Both the position numbers and the translations under genes were made by a program. A stretch of DNA of 8,191 nucleotides, from NCBI GenBank assembly GCA_902782715.1, contig CACZOG010000187.1:1-8191 (forward strand). Reading direction: 5' to 3'. The stretch comes from an uncultured Lachnospiraceae bacterium. Its GTDB lineage: Bacteria > Bacillota > Clostridia > Lachnospirales > Lachnospiraceae. Below the pieces are notes generated by a model. It ran no database searches and was not told where the DNA came from. It saw only the letters and a list, made by a program, of their open reading frames with translations. The stretch's first letter is position 1, and every line of letters starts with the position of its first letter. Positions 6,988 through 8,191 of this stretch are shown here, one piece after another.

Positions 6988-7767
6988 ATGAAGAAAACAG
7001 GAATATTTAAAACAACCAAAAAAGACGGAAGCGTCTACTATCGTGTTTCCATCACCAAGTCCGGCAAGCATATCTCGCTTGGTTCTTTTACTAAGCAAAG
7101 AGAGGCATCGAAATGCTACGACGAAGCAAATGATATACTTAAAAACACAACTGTCGATGAGCATTCATACGATAAATACAAATACATACCTTTTGATAAA
7201 TTCATTATCCTTTTAAACTATCGTGATAACGGAATTTATATACACAATCCCATATATCTAAAAAAGAACTATTTCAATTACTATCTTGACGAAAATACTG
7301 TTTTAAAATTCGACAGAGACGATCTTTTCTATTATTCAAATCATAAGATCTGCAAAAGAGGAAATCATCTTTTCTGTAACGAATACGGAAACCAGATCAA
7401 TATCGCTGAACGTTATTCAATTCCTGCATATGCCGTATTAAACAGAGATTACCGATTTAAAAACGGCGATATTTATGATTATACATATTCGAATATAGAA
7501 ATATTAAATAAATTTCACGGAGTTAAAAGGATCGTAAAAGGAAACAAAGTGTTCTTTGAGTCCAGAATCCATATCAAAGGTTATACCAAGATCGGAGAAT
7601 ATGAAGATGAAATTACAGCTTCCATTGCATATAACAAAGCTGCCGATCTTTTAATGAAAAAGATCGATAAAACTTACAGATTGAATTTCCCTGAACTTAA
7701 CGCCAAAGAGTACGCAAGAATATATACGGAAATAAAACTGCCGGATTCAATTGCGATATATAAATAA
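6988..7767 (+). CDS. AP2-like putative DNA-binding protein with two AP2/ERF-like halves
   Basis: A 259-aa basic, tyrosine-rich soluble protein of unproven function. The N-terminal region (about 4-51) follows the AP2/ERF layout: YYRVSITKSGKHISLGSF then EASKCYDEAND, that is three predicted strands and a helix. The C-terminal region repeats the pattern (about 176-222): FHGVKRIVKG, SRIHIKGYTKIGEYEDE, then TASIAYNKAADLL. Between them, FKNGDIYDYTYSNIEILNKFHGV (spanning residues 157-179) resembles the link between an HNH core and an AP2 domain in phage-type homing endonucleases, where the usual DG.....N.. .NL spacing is kept but catalytic histidines are not evident. I infer a DNA-binding regulator or a domesticated endonuclease relative. 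The ATG is the only usable start: an in-frame TAA lies at 6976-6978 and the next Met is residue 223. No Shine-Dalgarno sequence precedes it. It is a single-gene unit, divergent from thrC, with a strong terminator after it. No transposase or integrase is nearby. Confidence 0.7.
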   Translation: MKKTGIFKTTKKDGSVYYRVSITKSGKHISLGSFTKQREASKCYDEANDILKNTTVDEHSYDKYKYIPFDKFIILLNYRDNGIYIHNPIYLKKNYFNYYLDENTVLKFDRDDLFYYSNHKICKRGNHLFCNEYGNQINIAERYSIPAYAVLNRDYRFKNGDIYDYTYSNIEILNKFHGVKRIVKGNKVFFESRIHIKGYTKIGEYEDEITASIAYNKAADLLMKKIDKTYRLNFPELNAKEYARIYTEIKLPDSIAIYK

Positions 7768-7799
7768 TACGACAATGAATACACTGTCAATCAGAAACA

Positions 7800-7831
7800 A
7801 AAAACGGACTGCATTTCTGCAATCCGTTTTT
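7800..7831. terminator. Two-way intrinsic terminator after the AP2-like gene and the flotillin gene
   Basis: AAAAACGGACTGCA (7800-7813), loop TTTC, TGCAATCCGTTTTT (7818-7831): a 14-bp stem with a single C-A mismatch. The flanking A and T runs give a U-tract on either strand, so it can end both the plus-strand AP2-like transcript and the minus-strand flotillin transcript. Confidence 0.92.
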
Positions 7832-7849
7832 ATATTTTGTTACTTAAGA

Positions 7850-8191
7850 TTACTCTTCGGTTACTTCTTTAAAAGAATCTTCAGTTACTGCTGTTTCATC
7901 AGCCTTTGAATCATCAGCTTTCTTTGCTGCATTTGTTGCTGCTGCGTATGTTACGCCGCCTAAAGCACCTGAAAGAAGTGTCTTGATATCAATTCCAAGT
8001 CCCTGTGTAAGTCCTTCTGAAATCTGGGTTGTCGAATTAACGATATCCGATACCATCTTAGCAGAATTTCCTTCACCGTACATTGTGATCTTATCAACAC
8101 TGGCGAGAGGTTTAGCAACGTTCTCGGCAATCTGAGGAAGTACTGCGAAGTACATTTCAAGGATTGAAGCTTCCTTCATCTTAGCCTGAGC
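7850..8191 (-). CDS. Flotillin-family protein, C-terminal part, runs off the right edge
   Basis: The last 113 residues of a flotillin-like (SPFH/YuaG-type) membrane scaffold protein; the N-terminal membrane anchor, the SPFH domain and most of the EA-rich coiled coil lie beyond the window. The reading frame is open through the edge (AQAK precedes the internal Met at 8177-8179), so that Met is not the start. The visible part has the flotillin C-terminal pattern: EMYFAVLPQIAENVAKPLAS, then VDKITMYGEGNSAKMVSDIV. A glycine/alanine-rich stretch follows (QGLGIDIKTLLSGALGGV) and then an acidic tail rich in Asp, Glu, Lys and Thr with no obvious fold. Flotillins organise membrane microdomains and affect secretion, signalling and cell-wall synthesis; the specific role here is not shown. 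Its stop is 18 bp from the shared terminator. Confidence 0.85.
   Translation of the reverse strand, partial: AQAKMKEASILEMYFAVLPQIAENVAKPLASVDKITMYGEGNSAKMVSDIVNSTTQISEGLTQGLGIDIKTLLSGALGGVTYAAATNAAKKADDSKADETAVTEDSFKEVTEE

Noticed and set aside
6988..7767. Active HNH homing endonuclease or a mobile element
   Set aside because: The HNH histidines are not evident, there are no flanking direct repeats or intron signals, and the gene has its own terminator in an orderly chromosomal setting.
8177..8179. ATG at 8179 as the start of a small protein of 109 aa
   Set aside because: The frame stays open to the window edge and the residues before it continue the flotillin coiled coil, so it is an internal methionine.

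Overview
The window is an AT-rich chromosomal segment, most likely from a Gram-positive anaerobe of the class Clostridia, family Lachnospiraceae. I infer this from the sigma-A promoters (TTGACT-17-TATAAT; extended TGn -10 boxes), AGGAG-type ribosome binding sites, the clostridial style of the threonine synthase and citrate synthase, and a two-part AP2-like protein of a kind I associate with this family. The taxonomic call is inference from sequence style, not from a marker gene. I see no rRNA, tRNA, CRISPR array or insertion sequence.

Layout. Positions 1-427 (minus) hold the first 142 codons of an ATP-dependent phosphoenolpyruvate carboxykinase, with its own consensus promoter. Upstream of it on the same strand is a long-form Xaa-Pro aminopeptidase (587-2347). 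This is divergent from a citrate synthase (2473-3837, plus); the two share a 125-bp intergenic region in which the predicted promoters overlap. A strong two-way terminator (3846-3879) separates citrate synthase from a convergent minus-strand pair: threonine synthase (5280-6770) followed 42 nt later by a receiver-GGDEF response regulator (3894-5237), probably one transcript. Upstream of thrC a 217-bp divergent region with nested inverted repeats leads to a 259-aa AP2-like protein on the plus strand (6988-7767). Its start codon has no Shine-Dalgarno sequence and sits about where transcription should begin. A second two-way terminator (7800-7831) separates it from the C-terminal end of a flotillin-family protein (7850 to the right edge, minus).

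How the genes relate. PEP carboxykinase, citrate synthase and threonine synthase all act around oxaloacetate: PEP/oxaloacetate interconversion, oxaloacetate to citrate, and the aspartate-to-threonine branch. They lie in separate transcription units, so a shared regulatory plan is not shown. The less ordinary genes are the AP2-like protein, which has AP2/ERF-like halves at each end and a core that recalls an HNH-AP2 homing endonuclease without its histidines, and the response regulator, which has an intact GGDEF active site, a broken product-inhibition site, and a third domain that may be a decayed second GGDEF fold.
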